Assembly (NCBI GenBank): GCA_964019135.1
Contig: OZ025249.1
Location: 18,501,088-18,565,087, forward strand
Length of the DNA: 64,000 bases
From: Arenicola marina
Taxonomy: Eukaryota > Annelida > Polychaeta > Arenicolidae
Direction: 5' to 3'
A model generated the notes under the pieces. The model made no database searches. It was not told the DNA's origin and saw only the letters and a program-made list of their open reading frames with translations. A program made the position numbers and the translations under genes. Positions 38,801 through 44,189 of this stretch are shown piece by piece (position 1 is the stretch's first letter; the number at the start of each line of letters is the position of its first letter).

Positions 38801-41800
38801 GGCCGTTACACGTGTATCTGACCGCGCAATGATGGCCGTTGCACGTGTATCTGGCCGTGCAATGATGGCCGTTACACGTGTATCTGACCGTGCAATGATG
38901 GCGCTTACACGTGTATCTGACCGCGCAATGAAGGCCGTTACACGTGTATCTGACCGCGCAATGATGGCCGTTACACGTGTATCTGACCGTGCAATGATGG
39001 CCGTTACACGTGTATCTGACCGTGCAATGATGGCCGTTACACGTGTATCTGACCGTGCAATGATGGCCGTTACACGTGTATCTGACCGTGCAATGATGGC
39101 CGTTACACGTGTATCTGACCGTGCAATGAAGGCCGTTACACGTGTATCTGACCGTGCAATGATGGCCGTTACACGTGTATCTGACCGTGCAATGATGGCC
39201 CTTACACGTGTATCTGACCGTGCAATGAAGGCCGTTACACGTGTATCTGACCGTGCAATGATGGCCGTTACACGTGTATCTGACCGTGCAATGATGGCCG
39301 TTACACGTGTATCTGACCGTGCAATGAAGGCCGTTACACGTGTATCTGACCGTGCAATGATGGCCGTTACACGTGTATCTGACCGTGCAATGATGGCCGT
39401 TACACGTGTATCTGACCGTGCAATGATGGCCGTTACACGTGTATCTGACCGTGCAATGATGGCCGTTACACGTGTATCTGACCGTGCAATGATGGCCGTT
39501 ACACGTGTATCTGGCCGTGCAATGAAGGCCGTTACACGTGTATCTGACCGCCCAATGATGGCCGTTACACGTGTATTTGGCCGTGCAATGAAGGCCGTTA
39601 CACGTGTATCTGACCGTGCAATGATGGCCGTTACACGTGTATCTGACCGTGCAATGATGGCCGTTACACGTGTATCTGACCGTGTAATGATGGCCGTTAC
39701 ACGTGTATCTGATCGTGCAATGATGGCCGTTACACGTGTATCTGACTGCGCAATGAAGGCCGTTACACGTGTATCTGACCGTGCAATGAAGGCCGTTACA
39801 CGTGTATCTGACCGTGCAATGATGGCCGTTACACGTGTATCTGACCGTGCAATGATGGCCGTTACACGTGTATCTGACCGTGCAATGATGGCCGTTACAC
39901 GTGTATCTGACCGCGCAATGATGGCAGTTACACGTGTATCTGACCGTGCAATGATGGCCGTTACACGTGTATCTGGCCGTGCAATGAAGGCCGTTACACG
40001 TGTATCTGACCGCGCAATGATGGCCGTTACACGTGTATCTGACCGTGCAATGACGGCGCCCCCCGTGTGGTCTTTCCTCAGGTGAGCGAGGGAGAAGACG
40101 AGAGGTCGTGTGTGCAGACGGAAGACAGTGGCGCTGAGGAAGATGCCGTGACCATGACCAGGAAGAAAGCGCTAGGTGGGTGGCCGCGAGACGGGCTTAT
40201 GGTATTGGTTTGAGTGCGAATTGGGTAAAGGCTCGTACAGGATATCGAAAGACTGGTGCTGAGACAAACCCATCTCGCATCTCATATAGTGCATTTTCTC
40301 ACACAAACCTTAAGTCAAATGTCACCCTGGGAGGTGACAATTCGAAAATGCCCAGTCGCAGATTGAGAGATGTGTTTATCCCGGACCTGGTGTTACAATC
40401 GGCCAAAGCAAGTTGCTCGATAAGGAAATGACATCTGTAATGTTTAGTCTCATTGATGGGTACCTGTCAGGGATGCATATAATGATGTATCGTTATGTTT
40501 ACGACGCTATGTCCCCTTGTGAGTACCGAGGATGAGATATATATTGTGATTACTGCCAATGTCGATGCCAGTCATAGAGGAGGAAAAGTCTTTCAATCTG
40601 GCGTACGGGTGTAATAATATCTCAATATTGGTGTCGGAGCCCTTATTTATCTTAATCCTTAATATGTGAAAATAATGTTCGTCGTGGTTTCTGAATGTCG
40701 CGCGTTTACCTTTCGTATTCCCAACCTGATCTGTACTTGCATGTTACCGCTTCACTCCTTCTAAAAGCGGATATTTTCTGCGAGGGTGTATCACCGAGAA
40801 AACATATCTGTACCAAGAGGGTTGGCAAAGCGTTAAGTAGGGTTTATCAATACGGGACCTGGCGTGGCGTTACATGGCGTCACGCCATTGGGACTACACG
40901 TTTTTACTAGTATTTTATTTCTTACTAATGTTTTGATTGGTTCCCCTCGCCCCCTCGATCACCGTGCAGCTTTCCGAAAGCGCCTCGGCCAGAGGTCGTC
41001 TCAGTCCGGCCCTGATGGCGACTTTGTCACGGGACTCGAGTACCACTGTGAGGACACGTGTCTGGCCTGCTCCCGGTTCCAGCACGGGGACTACAGCAAC
41101 CAGGACAAGGAAACAGGTATGTCGGGTACAACAACAGCAACGCGTGATGGCCTCTTGCTGAGCTACACCGCGGGGGTTATAACAATTAGGGCAGGGCCGT
41201 TCTTACTGCCACTGTTGCATACATCGGGTAGATATGTTAAAGCGGGTGTCAAACCTAATTTAATCGCGATCTGCACCGAAAGTTTACAGCTTAAATTTAA
41301 ATTGGCGAGTGTTAACGCTTCGTTTCGGCCGACTGGTAAGGAGAAAAAAATTAAGGCAACCCGCCCCCAGCAATGTCGAGCAGAGCGCCATTTTGCCGGG
41401 AGCAGTGACGCGTATTGTGACTATTCATGTGGCACCGTCTTATGTTATCACTCGCGGAGAGAGAGATCAGGGTCGCGATTTACAGATGAACAGCGGCAGT
41501 TCCAAGCCGCGCAGTAGAACATGATCTTAGTGTTTTATCGAAATGTACCATCCAAACAAATTGATATACGTCTTGCGACGATTGACTCCGCAACAATGCC
41601 ATGATTTGAGTTAGAATCGCAGCTCTTTATATTAGCGATGATCACGCGCTCTTGTTTTGCTCACACAATAGGCGCAATTTCTGGCTTGAATAAATTATAG
41701 TATCGCCTCCTGATTGGTCAATCGCGGACACACCTCCAAAAAGGGCTGCCGCCTGGGCAGGCGGCAAAGTCGTGCCCGGCGGTCACTTCTAAATTTTATT

Positions 41801-44096
41801 GTGAGCTACAGATAGAACGAAAAATTCTGTAATTTGGAGGATAGGTAATTAGGTATTATATGAATCGGTAAAGCAGCGCTAGAGGCCAGGCTGGCGGTTC
41901 CCTTTAAGTAGTTTCGACCAGATTATTGGCTGTTCGTTTGATCCCGATATGGTACCTGATTATTACTGCTGCAAGTGTTGTAAACATAACGCCTAGTACT
42001 GTTTATTTGTGTCTATTAATTCATGTGAAAAGGTATTATTTGATACACGATTTTGCTATCGATCGTGAATGGTTACCGATGCATTGATATGCCATGTGAA
42101 GGGAACTAACGTAGTAACTATAGCGTCACTCTCTAATTAATAAATAAGTTATTTGAATATTGCCATTTGACAACAAAAATGAATTGATTCCACAATGCAT
42201 ATAGCCTTGCTATATGTGTGATCACTTTAGCTGTTTCTTAAGTGCTTTTTTTATTGTGTTTCAGTGAGTTTGTGATACTGGAGACCGTTATATTCCACAA
42301 GTTTAAAACTGATTATATGTATCCTACGTGATATTTAGGCAAGATGAAGGGAGTCAATGCCTGCAATTGCAAAGTATGTTAAAGATAATTATGGCTGTGT
42401 CCTGTGTTGGTTTAGACGTGGACGACGCGTTTTACCCGGATGGCGTGGCTGGGGCGGTGGGTGCCGAGGCCGGCAGCCCTCAGCCCAGCCCCCTGCAGGG
42501 CTTCCCCAGGACCGGCAAGTCCAGGAACAGCAGCCTGTCGGACCTCGCCCACGGCACCAGCGTCACCAGCATCACCAGCGTAGAGTCCGGTGAGAGAGGT
42601 GCCTTTCTATCCCGGCTCCGGGGTGGCCTATAATATCGTATGAATTTAAGCGTTCGTGTAGCCAAGAGACTAATAGCAGCAGGACTTATGTGATGTTCCC
42701 TCCGGTCTACCTTATGGATATGAAAGCACTGGTAGCACTTTCCACCTATTTGTATTCGCGTTCTCCTTTGCCAATGCTTATTAGTACATTTGTCTCATCG
42801 TTTTAGGCAACATTAAAGATTTTTCCTTTAAATCATGAACTCCTCATTAAGTCATTTCGTTTCTCGCTCGGACAGCGGCCAAGCCCCGGATGAGCGAGGA
42901 GAGCACGGAAGGGCGTACGCTGATCCGCAAGGAAGCCATTCGCCTCGTGGTCAACCTGAGCAGCTCCGTGGGCGCCAAGAGCCACGAGCAGGGGCTGCTT
43001 GTGTGAGTCACCTTATTATGTGGGAATCACGAATGATGTCTGTGTGTAACACTAAATGCCCCGCTCGGATCAGACTTTCTGGCGGAAGAACTGTCTGACG
43101 CACATCCGTGGCCGTGTTTCTTTCTATGTAAATGTCCTTACACATTGAATTTTCTATCTGCATGCCCATACAGGTTGAGAAATAGGTTCCTGATACGTAT
43201 GTTTAAACATTGTACCTGTCACTTTAAATATATATGTTCATCCAGGTTGCGAAAGAAGATCCTTATATAGCGCATGTTTGTTAGCATTATTTCCGTTACC
43301 TGATACCTGTCTCCGAGCTCTGTACCTTTCGACAGATGTGAGTGCTTTGCTCCAGGTTGCGGCAGAAGTTCCCGAGCGCCTTCCAGGACGTCTGTCTGTA
43401 CTCGGAGGTCTCGTACTTGTTGTCACACTACCGCTACAGACTGACGTCACGACGCTTCATTCAGGAACTCTTCCAAGACGTCGACTTCTCTAAGGTACTT
43501 ACATTGCCGCGGTCGTCCTCCCACACAACAGGAATTACCACAACCTTGACATGCTCAAGTAATTCCGTAGAAGACTTCAAGTCCTCGTGTTCATTTGGAA
43601 AAGGAGTAGCGGTATTCCCCATGCGGATTATTGATTTAAAAGCACATTTTTATAAGTTTCGCTATAACTGTCTCACGGCGACTGTTGGAGACCATGCAAC
43701 AGAAGAACGCCTGCGAACTAAAATGCAAACTAATGCGTATTTCCCCCCATGCCATGGCGGGTGAAGATGAATTAATGCCAATGTGTTTGACTGCCCTCTT
43801 TGTCTTGTCTGGCCGGGACGTCCCTAGAGCACTGTAACACAGGTCCTGGTTTCGAACCTTGTTAATCTTGGGCATGTTTCATCCATACGTCCTTAATCGT
43901 CCCTGGAGTTACCGTGCCCCAGCCTTGCTTGCGCAAAAGCGGCCTAAAATACCAATTGATTTGATTGTTTCTTGTGCGGCAGCTGTACGAGGTGGCGCGG
44001 AGCATCACGGGCGTGACGGAGGAGGCCGCCGAGGACTACGTGGGCGCCACGGAGAGCGACATGCGGCTGGAGCGAGTGCTCGAGTCGATGACGTGA
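14704..44096 (+). CDS. RICTOR: RICTOR, mTORC2 subunit (34 coding exons seen; first exon missing)
   Basis: RICTOR is the scaffold subunit that defines mTOR complex 2, which phosphorylates AKT, SGK and PKC. Thirty-four exons, listed separately, splice in phase into about 1,873 residues plus a stop at 44094-44096; human RICTOR has 1,708. Order along the product: N-terminal ARM-type RICTOR_N region (roughly residues 1-400), middle region (430-700), RICTOR_V-like block (about 875-975), a long Ser/Gly-rich disordered segment on one 1.69-kb exon (941-1503), then conserved C-terminal blocks. Landmarks matching the vertebrate protein include NEVER, NDGAHERDRMVRAC, LLGELLHM, FVRRLLYFYKP, GQHYFLFIG, VSSLDYTRDG, EKWHT, YIGICLPVDI and RRFIQELFQDV. 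The first exon starts inside a codon, so an upstream exon must exist; the roughly 30-residue N-terminus was not found. The extra length lies mainly in the disordered exon. Several introns consist largely of minisatellites. Confidence 0.97.
15073..15432 (+). repeat. about 45-bp tandem repeat in RICTOR intron 1
   Basis: Copies of 'gggtaaatatagggtaaac' then 'ttggagtaaatatatggtta'. Rich in 'ggtaaa', which looks like a 5' splice site. Confidence 0.9.
15433..15855 (+). repeat. second, diverged GT-rich tandem repeat in RICTOR intron 1
   Basis: Copies of 'ggtaaacttgtggtagacct' and 'ggggtacacttgggggta', about 34-50 bases apart, continuing the previous array with a changed unit and ending just before exon 2. 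Confidence 0.85.
15864..15995 (+). CDS. RICTOR: RICTOR exon 2
   Basis: Acceptor 'gttgcag', donor 'gtgagt'. Encodes LRLGLLHEAKEMRAAC through VDYLIA, matching vertebrate LRLALLNEAKEVRAAG...VDYLIA. The preceding intron ends in a minisatellite that stops about 10-20 bases before the exon. Confidence 0.96.
   Translation, partial: PPPRSAARSQGDASGVSALSALLLPRERNRGRPPQVTRRLSYR
16354..16544 (+). CDS. RICTOR: RICTOR exon 3
   Basis: Acceptor 'gttttag', donor 'gtgggt'. Encodes SLDICLDNEVERVHALRL and NDGAHERDRMVRACLATL, among the most conserved parts of the RICTOR ARM domain. Confidence 0.97.
16725..17104 (+). repeat. degenerate repeat with acceptor-like unit before RICTOR exon 4
   Basis: Variable units of about 27-33 bases follow 'ccctttaaacaccatgtctc' then 'ccagccttaa'. 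The last unit, 'gtcttgcagccttcctta', is the functional acceptor plus the first bases of exon 4. Confidence 0.8.
17092..17264 (+). CDS. RICTOR: RICTOR exon 4
   Basis: Acceptor 'gtcttgcag', donor 'gtaact'. Encodes FLNPRVVCRHGGISAILRNV and LNHPRTRHYVKQDIDLE (vertebrate LNHPKTRQYVRADVELE). Its acceptor and first 13 bases look like the last unit of the degenerate repeat filling the upstream intron. Confidence 0.96.
17593..17657 (+). CDS. RICTOR: RICTOR exon 5
   Basis: Acceptor 'ccttacag', donor 'gtgagt'. Encodes QMLAPFTDCHYRFRGDTNDS, matching vertebrate RILAPYTDFHYRHSPDT. Confidence 0.93.
18025..18092 (+). CDS. RICTOR: RICTOR exon 6
   Basis: Acceptor 'atttacag', donor 'gttagt'. Encodes EEKENRFAACKMAVATIMKS, matching vertebrate EDREARFLASKMGIIATFRS. 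It joins exon 7 through a split Gly codon. Confidence 0.93.
18607..18689 (+). CDS. RICTOR: RICTOR exon 7
   Basis: Acceptor 'tcccacag', donor 'gtaagc'. Encodes MIRLCRPDSSGLQSLLGALY then LENMETR. Confidence 0.95.
18945..19032 (+). CDS. RICTOR: RICTOR exon 8
   Basis: Acceptor 'cttttcag', donor 'gtaggt'. Encodes KEIMDILFDVFRLPIPEWTE, the counterpart of vertebrate LYDIFRLPLPVVTEEF. Confidence 0.96.
19264..19354 (+). CDS. RICTOR: RICTOR exon 9
   Basis: Acceptor 'tgtttcag', donor 'gtacag'. Encodes PSEMRDTWRLAEGFVAEEGK and AVLPHLAKA. The intron just after it holds a cluster of three CACGTG motifs. Confidence 0.95.
19393..19419. promoter_or_regulatory. inverted repeat with three E-boxes
   Basis: CACGTG at 19393-19398, 19407-19412 and 19414-19419. 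The outer two lie in 10-base perfect inverted arms, CACGTGACAC and GTGTCACGTG, separated by seven bases. Such a site could bind bHLH-Zip factors; no function is shown. Confidence 0.55.
19743..19809 (+). CDS. RICTOR: RICTOR exon 10
   Basis: Acceptor 'gtttttcag', donor 'gtgaga'. Encodes PNLVDNHMALVLSSFISAGL, matching vertebrate PDLMDNYLALILSAFIRNGL. Confidence 0.95.
20124..20204 (+). CDS. RICTOR: RICTOR exon 11
   Basis: Acceptor 'cctccag', donor 'gtaagt'. Twenty-seven codons with no split codon: AMVEVITTSNDHVSARATIL then LGELLHM, near identical to the vertebrate block. Confidence 0.97.
20507..20610 (+). repeat. two 54-bp tandem copies, each with a CRE palindrome
   Basis: 'gttgatcccggacgtgacgt' occurs twice, 54 bases apart, each ending in TGACGTCA (20527-20534 and 20581-20588). 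Intronic. TGACGTCA is the consensus for CREB/ATF factors. A diverged relative lies at 40345-40400 without the palindrome. Confidence 0.75.
20686..20786 (+). CDS. RICTOR: RICTOR exon 12
   Basis: Donor 'gtgagt'; the acceptor 'cacgtcag' has a poor pyrimidine tract. Encodes ANSILPLECGHHSHCLPSLI then SKAASFNKHTKAQ, aligning with vertebrate ANTILPHSHSHHLHCLPTLM. Confidence 0.92.
21051..21222 (+). CDS. RICTOR: RICTOR exon 13
   Basis: Acceptor 'tcttgcag', donor 'gtaacc'. Encodes LASRAVRCLDRLHAMKKRGP then VPCSVFLDQIIQ. The conserved core is CLKRFHEMKKRGPKP in vertebrates. The exon end is less conserved. Confidence 0.95.
21223..24436 (+). other. RICTOR intron 13, mostly unique sequence
   Basis: A 3.2-kb intron. 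Apart from the MITE at 22475 and a C-rich run near 22138 I see no exon, tandem repeat or gene. Confidence 0.6.
22475..22693. mobile_element. PIF/Harbinger-like MITE
   Basis: A 219-base element bounded by inverted ends, 'agccccgtccagacga' on the left and 'tcgtatggacggggct' on the right, with one mismatch in 16. It is flanked by TTA on both sides (22472-22474 and 22694-22696), the three-base target typical of PIF/Harbinger. No coding capacity. Confidence 0.85.
24437..24544 (+). CDS. RICTOR: RICTOR exon 14
   Basis: Acceptor 'cgcttgtag', donor 'gtatgg'. Thirty-six codons ending AIKDSQVLQTKENFDWDWDL then IFAILE, matching vertebrate LRDSQVLQHKENLEWNWNLI. Confidence 0.94.
25007..25053 (+). CDS. RICTOR: RICTOR exon 15
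   Basis: Acceptor 'cgttgcag', donor 'gtgggc'. Short exon coding WPDESLKKLDEQTNQ, matching vertebrate WPNVNLRNYKDEQLH. Ends in a split Arg codon. Confidence 0.9.
25314..25455 (+). CDS. RICTOR: RICTOR exon 16
   Basis: Acceptor 'atattacag', donor 'gtaagt'. Encodes FVRRLLYFYKPTNRLFATIS and FVVSGLHFVDLLLDCAEAS. A 10-bp tandem array starts about six bases into the following intron. Confidence 0.97.
25461..25812 (+). repeat. 10-bp C-rich array, about 35 copies, at exon 16 donor
   Basis: Units 'cacaccgccc' and 'cacgccgccc' in strict 10-base register. Degenerate units (taccacgacc, cacaccgacc, catactgccc) reach back to intron position 6. The minus strand has GGGG every 10 bases. A 30-base higher-order variation ('cccaacaccc') recurs three times. 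Confidence 0.95.
26007..26066 (+). CDS. RICTOR: RICTOR exon 17
   Basis: Acceptor 'ctttgcag', donor 'gtaaga'. Exactly 20 codons, EEGVKYIDEFLGDIMKHIGE, corresponding to vertebrate GYLEDLVKDIVQWL. Confidence 0.91.
26430..26485 (+). repeat. C-run and CA-type simple repeat
   Basis: A run of C, then 'catccccatcccc' and 'cacacacgcacacaca', about 40 bases before RICTOR exon 18. Confidence 0.8.
26525..26673 (+). CDS. RICTOR: RICTOR exon 18
   Basis: Acceptor 'gtgttgtag', donor 'gtcagt'. Encodes THTCGQHYFLFIGRFSRSHR and GEKHLERCGIFQ, matching vertebrate TLSQHYFLFIGTLSCHPHGVKMLEKCSVFQ by blocks. Confidence 0.96.
27247..27373 (+). CDS. RICTOR: RICTOR exon 19
   Basis: Acceptor 'atttccag', donor 'gtcagt'. 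Encodes LLELVSSSANDVYTKLIVSS then LDYTRDGQTRILLRKALT, the conserved SSLDYSRDG block. Confidence 0.96.
28115..28279 (+). CDS. RICTOR: RICTOR exon 20
   Basis: Acceptor 'tccaccag', donor 'gtcagt'. Encodes VLLRAKTAFLSTWGMEMLVT and ALSVLSEACEDE, matching vertebrate VLLRANVEFFNNWGIELLVT...LDEACEDK. Confidence 0.97.
28648..28803 (+). CDS. RICTOR: RICTOR exon 21
   Basis: Acceptor 'atgttgtag', donor 'gtacgt'. Encodes ANLHSLVKQRPSVLHLGHKG, LLARFLSIPAGFKFL and LELEKWHT. Its last 13 bases and the donor appear twice more in the intron that follows. Confidence 0.96.
28850..29470 (+). repeat. imperfect repeats containing copies of exon 21 end
   Basis: Two extra copies of the exon 21 end with its donor ('aaagtggcacacg' then gt) lie at 29197-29211 and 29300-29314, each followed by about 90 bases that copy the start of the intron, including 'accagtagtagcggtaac'. 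Between them and beyond are 'gtagtag'-type triplet runs. Confidence 0.88.
28896..28965 (+). mobile_element. possible SINE fragment
   Basis: 'gatttgatttgattggggtt' followed by 'cagcctgtaaggctatatcg' recalls the tail domain of SINEs common in molluscs. Fragmentary; family assignment is tentative. Confidence 0.3.
29837..29943 (+). CDS. RICTOR: RICTOR exon 22
   Basis: Acceptor 'gtcttcag', donor 'gtcagc'. Encodes TFNRKYVHLVEERLNEALTT then YEKTYDGTYIRRSHR, matching vertebrate YNSKYVDLIEEQLNEALTTY. Confidence 0.96.
30266..30353 (+). CDS. RICTOR: RICTOR exon 23
   Basis: Acceptor 'ctccgacag'. The donor 'gtcata' is weak. Encodes RPRQDVYVPVHLYGQMVQHK then QGFQILEQE, matching vertebrate RPHVYLPIHLYGQLVHHKTG. 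Confidence 0.95.
30383..30603 (+). mobile_element. tRNA-derived SINE in RICTOR intron 23
   Basis: A box 'tgtggttagcgcac', B box 'gggttcgattcc', tail ending 'gcggcctaagacaccaa' and 'ttcatttcatttcat'. Flanked by 'aaatcaat' at 30375-30382 and 30604-30611, a likely target duplication. A run of G precedes the head. Confidence 0.85.
30994..31086 (+). CDS. RICTOR: RICTOR exon 24
   Basis: Acceptor 'tttttttcag', donor 'gtaggg'. Encodes 31 codons ending DEDVLTLKAALWAV, aligned with vertebrate EEIKKLKASLWALG. Start of the RICTOR_V block. Confidence 0.94.
31273..31379 (+). CDS. RICTOR: RICTOR exon 25
   Basis: Acceptor 'cattgcag', donor 'gtgagt'. Encodes GHIGTSVWGLRLLQEQNIIP then EIVKLAEECGVFSVR, matching vertebrate GNIGSSNWGLNLLQEENVIP. 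Confidence 0.97.
31699..33387 (+). CDS. RICTOR: RICTOR exon 26, large disordered regulatory exon
   Basis: The 1,689-bp exon starts with TAYFVLGLLAGTKKGADLLN (vertebrate YVLGLIAKTKQGCDIL), then GWESVRHKHTEVWP. The rest is rich in Gly, Ser, Thr and Arg and probably disordered. Recognisable islands: HFRSRSDPQE and ERRVPVCRSSSQMVHFEESG, which I place opposite the vertebrate KKHRSSSDPK...RIRTLTEPSVDF region around Thr1135; SDSVQTDTSSGFSSMESS (vertebrate SFNTDTTTSGISSMSSS); and FTSNRDLLGYATLRELNQLH (vertebrate TSSRDAFGYATLKRLQQ). A 13-residue segment is duplicated in tandem at 32693-32770. The base composition is much more GC-rich than neighbouring introns. Acceptor 'ccttgcag', donor 'gtaaga'. Confidence 0.96.
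33388..34012 (+). other. RICTOR intron 26, unique
   Basis: I see no exon, tandem repeat or element here. Confidence 0.6.
34013..34078 (+). CDS. RICTOR: RICTOR exon 27
   Basis: Acceptor 'gccgccag', donor 'gtagtg'. Encodes NGFSKTKFIPRKRLTETLLC, weakly conserved. Both phases fit exons 26 and 28, which is the main support. The vertebrate counterpart is near SFESRLTPSRFMK. Confidence 0.8.
34450..34510 (+). mobile_element. SINE tail remnant
   Basis: 'tttagcctattttgtccacg' and 'gcgcctaaaacaccaattcc' match the last third of the window's tRNA-derived SINE. The head is absent or unrecognisable. Confidence 0.65.
34511..36208 (+). other. rest of RICTOR intron 27
   Basis: AT-rich unique sequence with three isolated CACGTG motifs (about 35198, 35609 and 35628). 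Nothing else recognised. Confidence 0.5.
36209..36461 (+). CDS. RICTOR: RICTOR exon 28
   Basis: Acceptor 'aatcccag', donor 'gtcagt'. Encodes GANVSSASLEDLNAS and RAEYIGICLPVDISMIFQ, matching vertebrate SYASLDKEDLLS and DDYIGLALPVDINDIFQ. A 20-bp tandem array begins within a few bases of the donor. Confidence 0.95.
36466..37762 (+). repeat. 20-bp minisatellite, about 65 copies, at exon 28 donor
   Basis: Unit 'gactggacggctgttagaca', with frequent 'gttagacgga' and 'ctcttagaca' variants and some 13-base short units. The first two units are longer ('gggcagcctggaggggtgtt') and start at intron position 4 or so. Confidence 0.96.
37760..40060 (+). repeat. 33-bp minisatellite, about 69 copies, each with CACGTG
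   Basis: Unit 'gccgttacacgtgtatctga' then 'ccgtgcaatgatg'. Follows the 20-bp array without a gap and ends about 20-40 bases before exon 29. Each unit holds the palindrome TACACGTGTA. The frame coding AMMAVTRVSDR stays open for 770 codons, but it stops four bases into exon 29 and is not conserved RICTOR sequence. Confidence 0.96.
40082..40175 (+). CDS. RICTOR: RICTOR exon 29
   Basis: Acceptor 'tctttcctcag', donor 'gtgggt'. Encodes VSEGEDERSCVQTEDSGAEE then DAVTMTRKKAL. Acidic and little conserved; support comes from splice signals and phase. The last copy of the 33-bp satellite runs into its acceptor. Confidence 0.82.
40176..40969 (+). other. RICTOR intron 29
   Basis: Unique sequence, except 40345-40400, which resembles the 54-bp units near 20.5 kb ('gtgtttatcccggacc'). 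Confidence 0.5.
40970..41116 (+). CDS. RICTOR: RICTOR exon 30 (His/Cys motif)
   Basis: Acceptor 'accgtgcag', donor 'gtatgt'. Encodes FRKRLGQRSSQSG, then YHCEDTCLACSRFQHGDY. I align H-x4-C-x2-C with vertebrate EHTDDNCLYC, which I recall as part of a zinc site in the mTORC2 structure. The surrounding residues differ. Confidence 0.88.
41117..42415 (+). other. RICTOR intron 30 with a short GC hairpin
   Basis: Mostly unique. At 41747-41766 'tgccgcc' and 'ggcggca' form 7-base arms around 'tgggca'. No exon recognised. Confidence 0.5.
42416..42589 (+). CDS. RICTOR: RICTOR exon 31
   Basis: Acceptor 'ttggtttag', donor 'gtgaga'. Encodes VDDAFYPDGVAGAVGAEAGS, KSRNSSLSDLAHGTSVTSIT and SVES. Ser/Gly/Pro-rich linker without a clear vertebrate match; phases fit both neighbours. 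Confidence 0.82.
42876..43002 (+). CDS. RICTOR: RICTOR exon 32
   Basis: Acceptor 'tcggacag', donor 'gtgagt'. Encodes GRTLIRKEAIRLVVNLSSSV, matching vertebrate CRILLRKEVLRLVINLSSSV. Confidence 0.96.
43165..43270 (+). repeat. two decayed copies of the exon 33 acceptor
   Basis: 'caggttgagaaataggttcc' (43171) and 'caggttgcgaaagaagatcc' (43243) both resemble the real exon start 'caggttgcggcagaagttcc' (43353). Spacing is about 72 and 110 bases. Confidence 0.65.
43356..43494 (+). CDS. RICTOR: RICTOR exon 33
   Basis: Acceptor 'gctccag', donor 'gtactt'. Encodes LRQKFPSAFQDVCLYSEVSY and SRRFIQELFQDVDFSK, the conserved C-terminal block (vertebrate CLYSEVSHLLSH...CRRFIQELFQDV). Confidence 0.97.
43818..43965 (+). 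mobile_element. SINE fragment ending at the last RICTOR acceptor
   Basis: 'gtcctggtttcgaacc', 'gggcatgtttcatcc' and 'aaaagcggcctaaaatacca' follow the SINE order, with a decayed head. Its end lies about 17 bases before the acceptor AG of exon 34. Confidence 0.8.
43983..44096 (+). CDS. RICTOR: RICTOR exon 34, last coding exon
   Basis: Acceptor 'tgtgcggcag'. Encodes LYEVARSITGVTEEAAEDYV then GATESDMRLERVLESMT and a TGA stop at 44094-44096. Little similarity to the vertebrate tail beyond acidity; phase and position support it. A SINE fragment ends just before the acceptor. Confidence 0.88.
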   Translation: MYEVARSITGVTEEAAEDYVGATESDMRLERVLESMT

Positions 44097-44189
44097 CGTC
44101 AGCCATGCTGCGGGACTCGTGTCGCGGAGTCGCGGAGTCGTGGGGTCCCTTTTTTCGGTGCTATCTGTTGTGCTATATGTACAAACACA

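Noticed and set aside
37773-40085. 770-codon open frame of AMMAVTRVSDR repeats as a repetitive protein or RICTOR extension
   Set aside because: It is a 33-bp satellite whose unit lacks a stop in that frame. It is bounded by good splice sites and stops four bases inside exon 29 because its frame differs from RICTOR's.
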